DNA of 8,368 nt from Cytophagales bacterium (GTDB taxonomy: Bacteria; Bacteroidota; Bacteroidia; Cytophagales; ES-bin-26). The notes beneath the pieces were generated by a model that searched no databases, was not told the origin of the DNA, and saw only the letters and a list, made by a program, of their open reading frames with translations. The stretch spans positions 1 through 8,368 of the forward strand of contig JACMKY010000311.1 of the NCBI GenBank assembly GCA_014379925.1, read 5' to 3'. The position numbers were made by a program, and so were the translations under genes. This document shows, piece after piece, positions 1-6,578 of this stretch (position 1 is its first letter; the number at the start of each line of letters is the position of its first letter).

Positions 1-2444
1 ATTTTCTCACCGGCGATGCGGGAAAAACCCTGGTCCACGATCACGTCGAAACGCTCTACCTGCTCTCCGAAGACCATCCGCCCGCGCACGCGGTGGTGGT
101 CGAATGGTTGACCACGGTTCCGTTTTCTCCGAACACCTTCCGGCAGGTCCGTCACCTCTTCAAGGTGGCGGAATTCCGGGAGGACGCGCGGGTGTTCGGC
201 GTGCTGGCCTACCGCTTCGAAAAAACGCCCGCAACGTTCCGTTACGCATCCTACGGCAGCTACGCCCTCGTGGACGGCAAGTGGCTGGAACATCCCCGGC
301 GCGAACTCGCCAGGAAGGATTCCCGGCTGGCCTACTCCAACAAAACGCGCGCGTACCTGCGGGGCCGGACCTGGCGCACGTTGCGCACGCTGGGCGAAGA
401 CGGGCAAGCCGCTTACGCCGACCTGGCCACGGGCATCTTGCTGAACTTCTCGGACGAAAAAGACCGCACCGAACCCCGGCAAATCCGTTTTGAAACCTAC
501 GATTGGCAGACCCGAAGCACCCGCGTCCGGCTGACGAACTACGATTCGTACGCCCCGTACGGGATATTCAACCACCTGCTCTACGAAAACAGTCCCCGGT
601 ACGAATTCAAGCCCAACACCCGCGCCTGGCGCTGCCGTCCCGGTTACCAGCCGGGTGAGCCGGCACCCGACCAACGCGAAGAAGCCTTTCCCGAAGTCTG
701 GGACCGCCATCCCGACCAATTGATAAAGTTGCTCGTTGAAAGCCGCGCCGAGCGGGTGCACGAATTCGCGGTGAAGGCCCTGCGGGCCAATTCGCGGTGG
801 CCGGAGTTGGTCAACCTGCCCCTGCTGATGCGCCTGATCGGCCAGCCGTACGCGGCAACGGTACGGCTGGGGCTGACGCTGGCACCCCGCTTCTACGACC
901 CCTCGCACCCGAACCTTCCGCTGGTGCGCGCCCTGGTACGGCACCCCCTCCGGGAGGCCCGCGACCTGGCGCGGCCGTGGGTAACGGCGGGTGCCGGGTA
1001 CTTCCTGCAAGAAACGCTGTTGTTCACCGGCCTGATCCTCAACCCGTACGACGACGTGCGGGAATGGTCGCGCGCGTTGCTGGCGCAGCACCCGCTCACG
1101 GGAGAGCCGGCGCAGCTGCTCCTGGCCCGGATCGTGGCCGAAATGCTGGCCTTGAAAGCGGACGATCCGGACGTTGCCCGCGTGGTCGAAGAAGGGGCCC
1201 GAACGTTGCTGGATTATTTCGGCGAACCGTTGCGCAACGTCGGGCTGGCCGTCGTGCGGGATTTGCTGCGACACCCCGGGTCGGCGGTGCAGCAATTCGG
1301 TGCCGACCTCCTGTTGCGTCACCGGGTGGCGGCCCGGGACCTACCCGACGGCCTGATCGAATCCCTGATTCAATCGCCCACGCCGGGCGTCCGGCGGGCG
1401 GGCGTGCAGCTCTTTGGTCAATTGCCCCCGGCCGTCCTGCTGTCGAACGGGGAAGCGTTGCTGGCGTTTTGCGTGTCGCCGTTTGCGGAGGTACGCGGGG
1501 CGGTGCGTCCCATCATTGGCAGCTTGTCGGCGGACAACGCGGCTTTCGGCAAGCAACTCATCCGGCAACTGGTGCCCTTCGTGCAGCGCAAAGCGCCCTT
1601 CGAAGGACTCAAGGAAGCCATTTTCGGGTTGATTGAGTCGGAGTTGACCCCTTTCCTGTCCGAGATCGACCCCGACACCAGCCTCCAGCTGCTGCACTCC
1701 CGCCAGGCGCCCAACCAGAAATTGGGCAATCTGTTGCTGCGGGGCATCCGGGACGAAGACCTCCCGCTCCGGCAGGTGGTCAAGCTGGCCGGCCACGAAA
1801 TGCTGGCCGTGCGGCAGCGGGCCTGGCAATTCTACGAAACCAACCTACCGCGCCTCCGGGCCGAGCCCGCCGAAGCCCTGCGGATCCTGGACGTGGATTG
1901 GGAAGACGCCCGCCGTTTCGCCTTTGGCTTCTTCCGGCAACATTTTGGCACCGACGACTGGACGCCCGCGCTGCTGGTGAGCGTTTGCGACAGCACCCGC
2001 GAAGACGGGCAGCAATTCGGCCGCGAATTGATTACCCGTTTTTTCCGGGAAGAAAACGGCCAGGACTACCTGCTGCAACTCAGCCAGCACCCGTCGCCCA
2101 GCCTTCAGTTGTTTGCTACCCATTACCTGGAACGATTCGCCGCCGATCAACCGGCGAATGCCGCCGCGCTGGAACCCTATTTTACGACGGTGCTTTCGCA
2201 GGTAAACCGCGCCGGGGTGGCCAAGTCCCGCGTCTTCGCTTTTCTGCGGAAGGAAGCCCTGAAGGACGAAGCCACGGCCCAACTGGTGGCCCGCCTGGTG
2301 GCGCGTCAGTCCGCCACGATGGCCGTCGGCGACAAAGCCGCCTGCCTGCGGATCATGCGCGACATCCGGCAGGCCTACCCGTTGCTTGACGGACCGCTCA
2401 CGTTGAAGCCGACACGGGCCTACGCGAAGCGGGAAAGCACTTAA
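1..2444 (+). CDS. ARM/HEAT-repeat protein of a type XIII retron, 5'-partial
   Basis: The reading frame is open from position 3 to the TAA at 2442-2444, so about 813 residues are visible and the true start lies upstream. A GTG at 93 is possible but is not needed, because the frame continues before it. The first third is a mixed segment with a basic stretch at about 339-401 (YLRGRTWRTLRTLGE), a pattern I associate with Bacteroidota WGR/HEAT proteins. The rest is an all-helical solenoid. Repeats with the pattern 'hP...VR..A...L' can be read near 940-970, 1036-1092, 1270-1323, 1372-1428, 1477-1515, 1791-1838 and 2083-2133. No catalytic motif, signal peptide or membrane segment is seen. HEAT/ARM solenoids usually act as protein or nucleic-acid scaffolds. 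Position before a winged-helix/SWIM gene and a retron reverse transcriptase matches the ARM component of type XIII retrons. Whether it is effector or scaffold cannot be read from the sequence. The next gene starts 20 nt after the stop, suggesting one operon. Confidence 0.85.
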   Translation, partial: FLTGDAGKTLVHDHVETLYLLSEDHPPAHAVVVEWLTTVPFSPNTFRQVRHLFKVAEFREDARVFGVLAYRFEKTPATFRYASYGSYALVDGKWLEHPRRELARKDSRLAYSNKTRAYLRGRTWRTLRTLGEDGQAAYADLATGILLNFSDEKDRTEPRQIRFETYDWQTRSTRVRLTNYDSYAPYGIFNHLLYENSPRYEFKPNTRAWRCRPGYQPGEPAPDQREEAFPEVWDRHPDQLIKLLVESRAERVHEFAVKALRANSRWPELVNLPLLMRLIGQPYAATVRLGLTLAPRFYDPSHPNLPLVRALVRHPLREARDLARPWVTAGAGYFLQETLLFTGLILNPYDDVREWSRALLAQHPLTGEPAQLLLARIVAEMLALKADDPDVARVVEEGARTLLDYFGEPLRNVGLAVVRDLLRHPGSAVQQFGADLLLRHRVAARDLPDGLIESLIQSPTPGVRRAGVQLFGQLPPAVLLSNGEALLAFCVSPFAEVRGAVRPIIGSLSADNAAFGKQLIRQLVPFVQRKAPFEGLKEAIFGLIESELTPFLSEIDPDTSLQLLHSRQAPNQKLGNLLLRGIRDEDLPLRQVVKLAGHEMLAVRQRAWQFYETNLPRLRAEPAEALRILDVDWEDARRFAFGFFRQHFGTDDWTPALLVSVCDSTREDGQQFGRELITRFFREENGQDYLLQLSQHPSPSLQLFATHYLERFAADQPANAAALEPYFTTVLSQVNRAGVAKSRVFAFLRKEALKDEATAQLVARLVARQSATMAVGDKAACLRIMRDIRQAYPLLDGPLTLKPTRAYAKREST

Positions 2445-2464
2445 AAACGCACAAGTCGATTCTT

Positions 2465-4129
2465 ATGCAGTTCAACTACAAATTCGGCGGGGCCACCGCC
2501 GTCGCCAGCGGGGCCAACGCGGTGGACATGGCGTTCGCGCCGGACCTCTACCGGCAACCGACCTATTTCCGCGGCACGCTCGCCAAAAACGTGGCCTTCC
2601 GCGAGGCCATTTCCGCGTTGCACCACGTGGTGGTTTCCGACCTGCGCTTCAAGCCCCAGGACAAAACCGCTTACCAGGAATGGGCGGCCCAGAACGAGTT
2701 GCGCTTGCTGGCGCAACTGACCGAACAACGGGGGCCGGTGAAAGCGCGCATGGACGCCTTGGAAGGCGAACTGGACGTCCTTCGGCAAGGCCGGGCCAAG
2801 GTGATGAAGCCCTTTTACGAGGCTCAGCGACGCTTTTTCGACTACGCGTACCAGAAGGAACGGGACCTCTGGTTCGTGCTGGACCCGGTCATCACCGTGC
2901 ATCCCGACGAGGTTTTCTTCGAATGTTTCAGCCAGGACGAGTCCAGCTATGGGCGGCTGGGGTGCAGTTACGAGGTGTTCCAAAACATCGGCGACTTTGC
3001 CTGCGGAACCACTAACATCGACTATTCGGCGGCCCTCTACAACGAGTTCCAGAAAATCCGCGACTACAAGGAAACGCACTTTACCATTGACCCCAGCGGG
3101 TTCGAAGTGCAAACCACCCACGAAGACGCCTTTACCGAGGTGAAAATCGACCTGCCCGACAGTTGGGTGCGCGGTTTTTTGCAGGTGAGTTCGGCGATGA
3201 CGCTGCCCACCAAATCCTTCGACCTGCACCCGATGGACGTCCACAACCTCTGCCACGTGCTGCGCCGCCGGAAAGAAACGGTCGGTCCGCGTTCGGTGCG
3301 GTTCCTGCTCCAACCCGGCGAACCGATCCGGATGGTGTTCGAGCCCTGGAACCTGACCGTTCCCTGCCCGCGTTCGATCTACACCGGCCGGGAAGCCGAC
3401 GAAATCCGCCTCTGGGGCCGTCGCCGCCTGCTGGTTCTGGAGCGGCTGGTTCCGGTGGCGCGGAAGTTTACGGTCCACCTGCTGGGCAGCGGCTTGCCTT
3501 CGTTCTTCGTCGCCGACCTGGGCGACCTGACCTTTACGCTGGGGTTGTCGGGCTGGACGGCCAACGACTGGTCGCGGGCGGGAAATTTCGACCTGATGGC
3601 CCCGCGCACCACCGCGGATTCGCTCACCAAGGAACGCGTTTTTGAGGCGTTGCGCACCGATTGGCAAGCGTCTTCGGCTTCCCTGGCGCAGCGGCTGGGC
3701 CTGGACCGTTCGTTGGTGGAAGGGGCCTTGTCGGCCTACGCGCAGGCCGGGCGGGTGATGTACGACCTCCACAAAAAAGTGTACCGCGCGCGGGAACTCA
3801 GCCAGGAGCCACTGCCGACGGAAAAGCTGCGTTTCAATAATCCGCGCGAAGCAAAGGCCACGCAGTTGGTGGATGCCAAGGAAGTAACCGTGAAACCCGA
3901 ATTCCTGCCGGAAGGAAACCTGAAACTGAGCGGCACGGTGCGGGAAGGCAAGCAGCAGTACGCGCCCGAACTGGTCATCGACCGCGACGAACGCATCGCC
4001 CAAGCGACCTGTACGTGTCATTTCTACCACCAGAACAAATTGTACAAGGGCCCGTGCGAACACATTCTGGCCTTGCGCATGGCCCACCAGCAGAAAAACT
4101 GGTTCGCCAAATTCATCCATTTGCAGTAA
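2465..4129 (+). CDS. Winged-helix and SWIM zinc-finger protein of a type XIII retron
   Basis: A 554-residue cytoplasmic protein. Residues about 70-140 form a charged helical, probably coiled-coil segment, followed by a mixed alpha/beta middle region that I do not recognise. Residues about 385-447 look like a winged helix: helix (KERVFEALRTDW), helix (SASLAQRLGL), recognition helix (DRSLVEGALSAYAQAG) and wing (RVMYDLHKKVYRAREL). The C-terminus has a complete SWIM finger, CxC-x12-CxH, with ligands C516, C518, C531 and H533 (codons from 4010 to 4063). SWIM fingers bind DNA or proteins through one zinc ion. Winged helix plus SWIM is the 'WHSWIM' partner of type XIII retrons, and ARM-WHSWIM-RT order matches. 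The ATG at 2465 is the first in frame and has no Shine-Dalgarno, as is common in Bacteroidota. The likely role is nucleic-acid or RT-DNA binding together with the ARM protein; this is inferred. No helicase or nuclease motif is visible. Confidence 0.88.
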   Translation: MQFNYKFGGATAVASGANAVDMAFAPDLYRQPTYFRGTLAKNVAFREAISALHHVVVSDLRFKPQDKTAYQEWAAQNELRLLAQLTEQRGPVKARMDALEGELDVLRQGRAKVMKPFYEAQRRFFDYAYQKERDLWFVLDPVITVHPDEVFFECFSQDESSYGRLGCSYEVFQNIGDFACGTTNIDYSAALYNEFQKIRDYKETHFTIDPSGFEVQTTHEDAFTEVKIDLPDSWVRGFLQVSSAMTLPTKSFDLHPMDVHNLCHVLRRRKETVGPRSVRFLLQPGEPIRMVFEPWNLTVPCPRSIYTGREADEIRLWGRRRLLVLERLVPVARKFTVHLLGSGLPSFFVADLGDLTFTLGLSGWTANDWSRAGNFDLMAPRTTADSLTKERVFEALRTDWQASSASLAQRLGLDRSLVEGALSAYAQAGRVMYDLHKKVYRARELSQEPLPTEKLRFNNPREAKATQLVDAKEVTVKPEFLPEGNLKLSGTVREGKQQYAPELVIDRDERIAQATCTCHFYHQNKLYKGPCEHILALRMAHQQKNWFAKFIHLQ

Positions 4130-4169
4130 CAACCTTACCTACCCCGGGAGAAGAAATCCCGACCCACCA

Positions 4170-4200
4170 TTGGTTCTTTACCCAAATATGCACACATTTG
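4170..4200 (+). promoter_or_regulatory. Candidate Bacteroidota-type promoter for the retron ncRNA
   Basis: TTGG at 4170-4173 and CACATTTG at 4193-4200 are separated by 19 nt. This resembles the Bacteroidota sigma-ABfr pattern (TTG/TTTG, about 19 nt, TAnnTTTG) with one mismatch in the -7 box (CA for TA). Transcription would start a few bases downstream, about 4204-4207, which is where the 5' arm (a1) of the predicted retron RNA begins. This agreement was not used to choose either element. The match is short, so it could still be chance. Confidence 0.5.
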
Positions 4201-4238
4201 AGCAAAGCAGTGACCTAGCCAAACAGACCTTGCCAACC

Positions 4239-4257
4239 GGGCGGTGCATCGCCGTCC
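4239..4257 (+). other. msr stem-loop 1
   Basis: Eight consecutive pairs, two of them G-U, join 4239-4246 to 4250-4257 around a CAT loop. It is the first hairpin after the a1 arm and is placed like the msr hairpins that reverse transcriptases recognise in known retrons. A second, weaker hairpin follows at 4277-4287 (GCCC, CAC loop, GGGC). Confidence 0.55.
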
Positions 4258-4288
4258 TTGCTTACAGACTACCCTCGCCCCACGGGCC

Positions 4289-4386
4289 GGCTCTTGACTA
4301 AGCGGTAGGCGGTAGGTGAGCCTATTTCGGTGGGCATTCGTGAATGAAATGATGCCCACCTACCGCCTACCGCCTCGAGTTGAGCC
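4289..4386 (+). other. msd stem: reverse-transcribed hairpin of the retron
   Basis: GCGGTAGGCGGTAGGTG (4302-4318) is the exact reverse complement of 4357-4373, a 17-bp stem. Inside it, GGTGGGCAT (4329-4337) is the exact complement of ATGCCCACC (4352-4360). The two stems share 4357-4360, so the probable fold is 13 bp (4302-4314 with 4361-4373), a 14-nt one-sided bulge, 9 bp, and a 14-nt loop. GGCTC (4289-4293) can pair with GAGCC (4382-4386) to extend the base across an internal loop. Long msd hairpins of this kind become the double-stranded part of msDNA. The 3' end of the copied region should lie just before a2, near 4411. Confidence 0.7.
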
Positions 4387-4432
4387 ATCCCATCCCGAGA
4401 ATTGTACGAAGGTTTGGCGAAGTCACTGCTTT

Positions 4433-4750
4433 ATTTGATTGCGAATGGCAAAGAATACTTGAAGTAAGAGCTAGGAGGTAAGATGCGATGGGTATTGTTT
4501 CATCCTACTTCCTACCTCATTCCGCAATCCGAAATTGCAAATCAGTTGGTCGGAATTTGTTATTCCGACCCTTCGAGCGGTGGATGGACCAGCGGGGTGG
4601 TCGGATTGCAAATCCTCCTATCGAAAAGTCGGGATTGCAAATCCCGATCAACGGACGGAGAGTGTCGTTTTCCATCCTAACTTCCTATCGCTTGCTTCCT
4701 ACTTCTTACCTCCCCGTTCCGCAATCCGCCATCAACCAGGTCCGCAATCA
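4433..4750 (+). repeat. Cluster of small palindromes and degenerate heptamer repeats between ncRNA and reverse transcriptase
   Basis: I find no gene in these 318 nt. The open frame that runs in from 4535 into the reverse transcriptase reads through repeats and is not taken as coding. Contents: an imperfect hairpin 4468-4485/4501-4518 (15 of 18 Watson-Crick plus one wobble); a perfect 9-bp hairpin 4548-4556/4562-4570; 5-bp hairpins 4587-4602 and 4603-4615; a perfect 8-bp hairpin 4629-4636/4640-4647. ATTGCAAATC occurs three times (4534, 4605, 4634) and TTCCGCAATCCG twice (4520, 4717), with a shortened copy (TCCGCAATC) at 4741. The ends look like a direct repeat: 4501-4531 resembles 4695-4728. 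The stretch looks like REP-type or MITE-like intergenic repeats. Effects on expression of the reverse transcriptase are unknown. Confidence 0.7.
4468..4518 (+). repeat. Imperfect inverted repeat with a 15-nt loop
   Basis: The arm GAGCTAGGAGGTAAGATG (4468-4485) faces CATCCTACTTCCTACCTC (4501-4518). Fifteen of eighteen positions pair, one more is a G-U wobble, and the loop is 4486-4500. It lies 36 nt past the a2 arm of the retron RNA. There is no T-run after it, so it is a poor intrinsic terminator. It may be a structural repeat or a processing site. Confidence 0.6.
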
Positions 4751-6358
4751 ATGAGTTCGGATTCCGAACCCCTCCGCCCCGCCACCCGTCAGGAATTGTA
4801 CGACCGGCTTCGCCAGGCGGGCACCCGCGATGCGTTCCTGCTGGAGGAAATGAAGCGGCTGGGTTTCTGGCCGTCCAACCACGAAGTGCCGAATGTCTCC
4901 GAACAATTCATTCTCCGGGAGGCCGACCTGGCGCGCGAACTCCGGGCGCTGTACAGCGAACACCGGCGACTGGAGGACGAAGCGGCCATGCTGCGCGAAC
5001 TCCGCAAGCAACGCCTGGCCGAGTCGCGCCAGCGGCGGGAAGTAACCAAACTCCGGCGCGAACGGGAGCGGAAAGACCGGGCCGACCAGAGGAAGAAAAG
5101 GCAGGAAAGCGAAATCGGCTACCTGGGCGAAGGCGTTTCGGGCGGGTTGAACCACCCGGAAGCGGACGAGGCGCGACTGGCCCGGTTCCACCTGCCCGTG
5201 CTGACCGATGCCCAATCCGTAGCCGGGTCGCTCGGCGTTTCGGTCGGGGAACTGCGTTTCCTGGCTTTCTCGCGGGCCGTTTCCCGAACCAACCACTACC
5301 AACGGTTTTACCTGCCCAAGAAGACGGGTGGCCGGCGGTTGATTTCCGCCCCGATGCCCCGCCTGAAAGCGGCCCAGTACTGGATTCTGGAAAACATCCT
5401 CCGGTTGGTGCCCGTGCACGATGCCGCGCACGGCTTCGTGGGCGGGCGCTCCATCGTGAGCAACGCCCGCCCGCACGTGGGTGCCCAAGTGGTGATCAAC
5501 CTGGACCTGAAAGACTTTTTCCCCACCGTCACCTACCCGCGCGTCAGGGGCGTTTTCCGAAAACTGGGCTACTCCGAAGCCGCGGCCACCATCCTGGCCC
5601 TGCTCTGCACCGAACCCGACGTGGACCAAGCCGAACTGGATGGCGAAACCTGGTTCATCGCGGACGGGGAAAGGCACCTGCCGCAGGGTGCCCCCACCAG
5701 CCCGGCCCTCACCAACCTCCTCTGCACGCGCCTGGACCGTCGCCTCGCCGGTTTGGCGGCCAAACTGGGATTCGCCTACACCCGCTACGCCGACGACCTG
5801 ACCTTCTCGGCTTCCGGCGAAAGAACCAAGAACGTGAACAAACTCCGAAGCCTGGTACACCTCATCGTGGAAGGCGAGGATTTTCGCGTGCACCCGGACA
5901 AAACCCGCGTGATGCGACCGGGAAGCCGCAAGGAAGTGACCGGCATCATCGTCAACGACAAGCCGGGCGTGGACCGGACGACGCTGCGCAAATTCCGCGC
6001 CCTGCTGCACCAGATCGAGCAGGAAGGGATTGCGGGCAAACGCTGGGGCCACACCGACGACGTGCTGGCCGCCATCCAGGGGTATGCCCGCTTCGTGGCC
6101 ATGGTGGACGCGCAGAAAGGCCAAGTCCTGACGGCGCGGGTGAAAGCCATCATTGATCAGATCGAACCGGCCTTCGCAAAACGGCCCCGGAAAACGTACC
6201 CCCAAGGGGCGCGCCGGTGGATCAAAAAGATGGTGGTCGCCGAAACGCCAACTGCCAGCGGGGTTCCGGCAAATCCCTCCGCTCCTACCCCGAACCCGGA
6301 AAAACCGCAAGGCATCGTGTGGAAGCTGCTGGGGAAGCTGGGCGGCAAGAAGAAGTAG
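4751..6358 (+). CDS. Retron reverse transcriptase (type XIII)
   Basis: A 535-residue RNA-directed DNA polymerase that should copy the upstream msd RNA into msDNA. Residues about 154-460 form the reverse transcriptase core: HGFVGGRSI (227-235) followed by the retron hallmark NAxxH (N238-H242); the first catalytic aspartate in NLDLKDFF (D252); PQGAPTSP (311-318); the catalytic YADD (346-349); and the retron signature VTGIIVN (396-402). Template, finger and thumb elements appear intact, so the enzyme is probably active. The N-terminal region (1-150) is an extension: MKRLGFWP near 29-36, then a highly charged Arg/Glu-rich coiled coil at about 45-115. The C-terminus is basic and proline-rich and ends in GGKKK. 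ATG 4751 was chosen because the frame before it is made of intergenic repeats and the protein sequence becomes family-like only after it. The ribosome site is weak. The ARM and WHSWIM genes upstream define the type. Confidence 0.93.
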   Translation: MSSDSEPLRPATRQELYDRLRQAGTRDAFLLEEMKRLGFWPSNHEVPNVSEQFILREADLARELRALYSEHRRLEDEAAMLRELRKQRLAESRQRREVTKLRRERERKDRADQRKKRQESEIGYLGEGVSGGLNHPEADEARLARFHLPVLTDAQSVAGSLGVSVGELRFLAFSRAVSRTNHYQRFYLPKKTGGRRLISAPMPRLKAAQYWILENILRLVPVHDAAHGFVGGRSIVSNARPHVGAQVVINLDLKDFFPTVTYPRVRGVFRKLGYSEAAATILALLCTEPDVDQAELDGETWFIADGERHLPQGAPTSPALTNLLCTRLDRRLAGLAAKLGFAYTRYADDLTFSASGERTKNVNKLRSLVHLIVEGEDFRVHPDKTRVMRPGSRKEVTGIIVNDKPGVDRTTLRKFRALLHQIEQEGIAGKRWGHTDDVLAAIQGYARFVAMVDAQKGQVLTARVKAIIDQIEPAFAKRPRKTYPQGARRWIKKMVVAETPTASGVPANPSAPTPNPEKPQGIVWKLLGKLGGKKK

Positions 6359-6393
6359 GGCGAACGTCTTGGGTGCGGCCCTCCGCTTCGCCC
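6358..6393 (+). other. GC-rich hairpin at the end of the reverse transcriptase gene
   Basis: GGGCGAA (6358-6364, its first base being the last of the TAG stop) pairs with TTCGCCC (6387-6393), and GCGG (6375-6378) pairs with CCGC (6383-6386). This makes an 11-bp stem with a 10-nt one-sided bulge. Only GTTTCA follows, so it is a weak terminator candidate; protection of the mRNA 3' end is as likely. Confidence 0.45.
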
Positions 6394-6445
6394 GTTTCAC
6401 CCATGGTTGGTTAGACGCTGGTTTTCCGTGTGTAATCCACCGTAC

Positions 6446-6471
6446 AAATGGCGAAGCGGAGAGCCATTTTT
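6446..6471 (+). terminator. Possible intrinsic terminator downstream of the reverse transcriptase
   Basis: AAATGGC (6446-6452) pairs perfectly with GCCATTT (6463-6469) around a 10-nt loop, and the stem runs into five T residues (6467-6471). It ends 113 nt after the stop of the reverse transcriptase and 108 nt before the next start codon. The stem is short and AT-rich, so termination may be partial. Its 5' arm and loop can instead pair with upstream sequence (6381-6392). Confidence 0.4.
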
Positions 6472-6522
6472 GCTCGAGTAGTTGGCTAACAATACCCTGT
6501 ATTACTGCAACTTGCGATCCTA

Positions 6523-6543
6523 CGTCGTTGCATCTCAACGACG
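6523..6543 (+). promoter_or_regulatory. Perfect 8-bp inverted repeat in the leader of the WGR gene
   Basis: CGTCGTTG (6523-6530) and CAACGACG (6536-6543) are exact reverse complements with a 5-nt spacer (CATCT). The element ends 35 nt before the ATG at 6579. It could be an operator for a dimeric repressor or a leader hairpin in the mRNA. No T-run follows, which argues against a terminator. Confidence 0.45.
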
Positions 6544-6578
6544 CTACTTACGATTTACAACCCCATTCACCACCCGCT

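Larger units (their letters stand above)
4204..4432 (+). ncRNA. Retron msr-msd non-coding RNA (template and primer of msDNA)
   Basis: The two ends are complementary. AAAGCAGTGAC (4204-4214) pairs perfectly with GTCACTGCTTT (4422-4432), and after a 3-nt internal loop GCCAAAC (4218-4224) pairs with GTTTGGC (4412-4418). These are the a1 and a2 arms expected of a retron RNA. The a1 arm contains TAGC (4216-4219), like the TTAGC around the branching guanosine in Ec86, so G4218 is the best candidate for the 2',5'-linked priming G. Two small hairpins follow (4239-4257 and 4277-4287), fitting the msr. A long hairpin (4302-4373) with outer closing pairs (4289-4293 with 4382-4386) fits the msd. The RNA lies upstream of a retron-type reverse transcriptase, as in all retrons, although 318 nt separate it from the start codon. 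The fold was worked out by hand; exact msr/msd borders are uncertain. Confidence 0.85.
6359..6578 (+). other. Intergenic region between reverse transcriptase and WGR gene
   Basis: These 220 nt hold no protein gene that I can support; the frame of the next gene stays open through it and back into the reverse transcriptase, but the translation resembles a protein only from 6579. It contains the stem at 6358-6393, the terminator-like hairpin at 6446-6471, a 12-bp inverted repeat linking 6381-6392 with 6450-6461, and a perfect 8-bp hairpin at 6523-6543. No clear Bacteroidota promoter was found. Confidence 0.6.

Noticed and set aside
93..95. GTG 93 as start of the ARM gene
   Set aside because: The frame is open and protein-like back to position 3, so the gene is better described as cut by the window edge.
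2441..4132. Long antisense open frame opposite the WHSWIM gene
   Set aside because: It mirrors a convincing coding gene in GC-rich DNA. Its translation is low-complexity in Gly, Val, Arg and Gln and shows no domain, while the + strand has a complete SWIM finger.
4146..4160. Terminator after the WHSWIM gene (GGGA/TCCC)
   Set aside because: The stem is only 4 bp and no T-run follows.
4501..4728. CRISPR array suggested by repeated ATTGCAAATC and TTCCGCAATCCG
   Set aside because: Repeats are short and unevenly spaced, and no cas genes are present. They fit intergenic palindromic repeats.
4535..4750. N-terminal extension of the reverse transcriptase to ATG 4535
   Set aside because: The extra 72 residues are translated palindromic repeats and include no family-like sequence. 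ATG 4751 fits better.
4748..6538. Long antisense open frame opposite the reverse transcriptase
   Set aside because: The + strand carries all reverse transcriptase motifs. The antisense translation shows no recognisable family and is a GC-bias shadow.
6153..6578. N-terminal extension of the WGR protein into the reverse transcriptase gene
   Set aside because: It would overlap the reverse transcriptase by about 200 nt and translate hairpins. The WGR domain begins right after ATG 6579.
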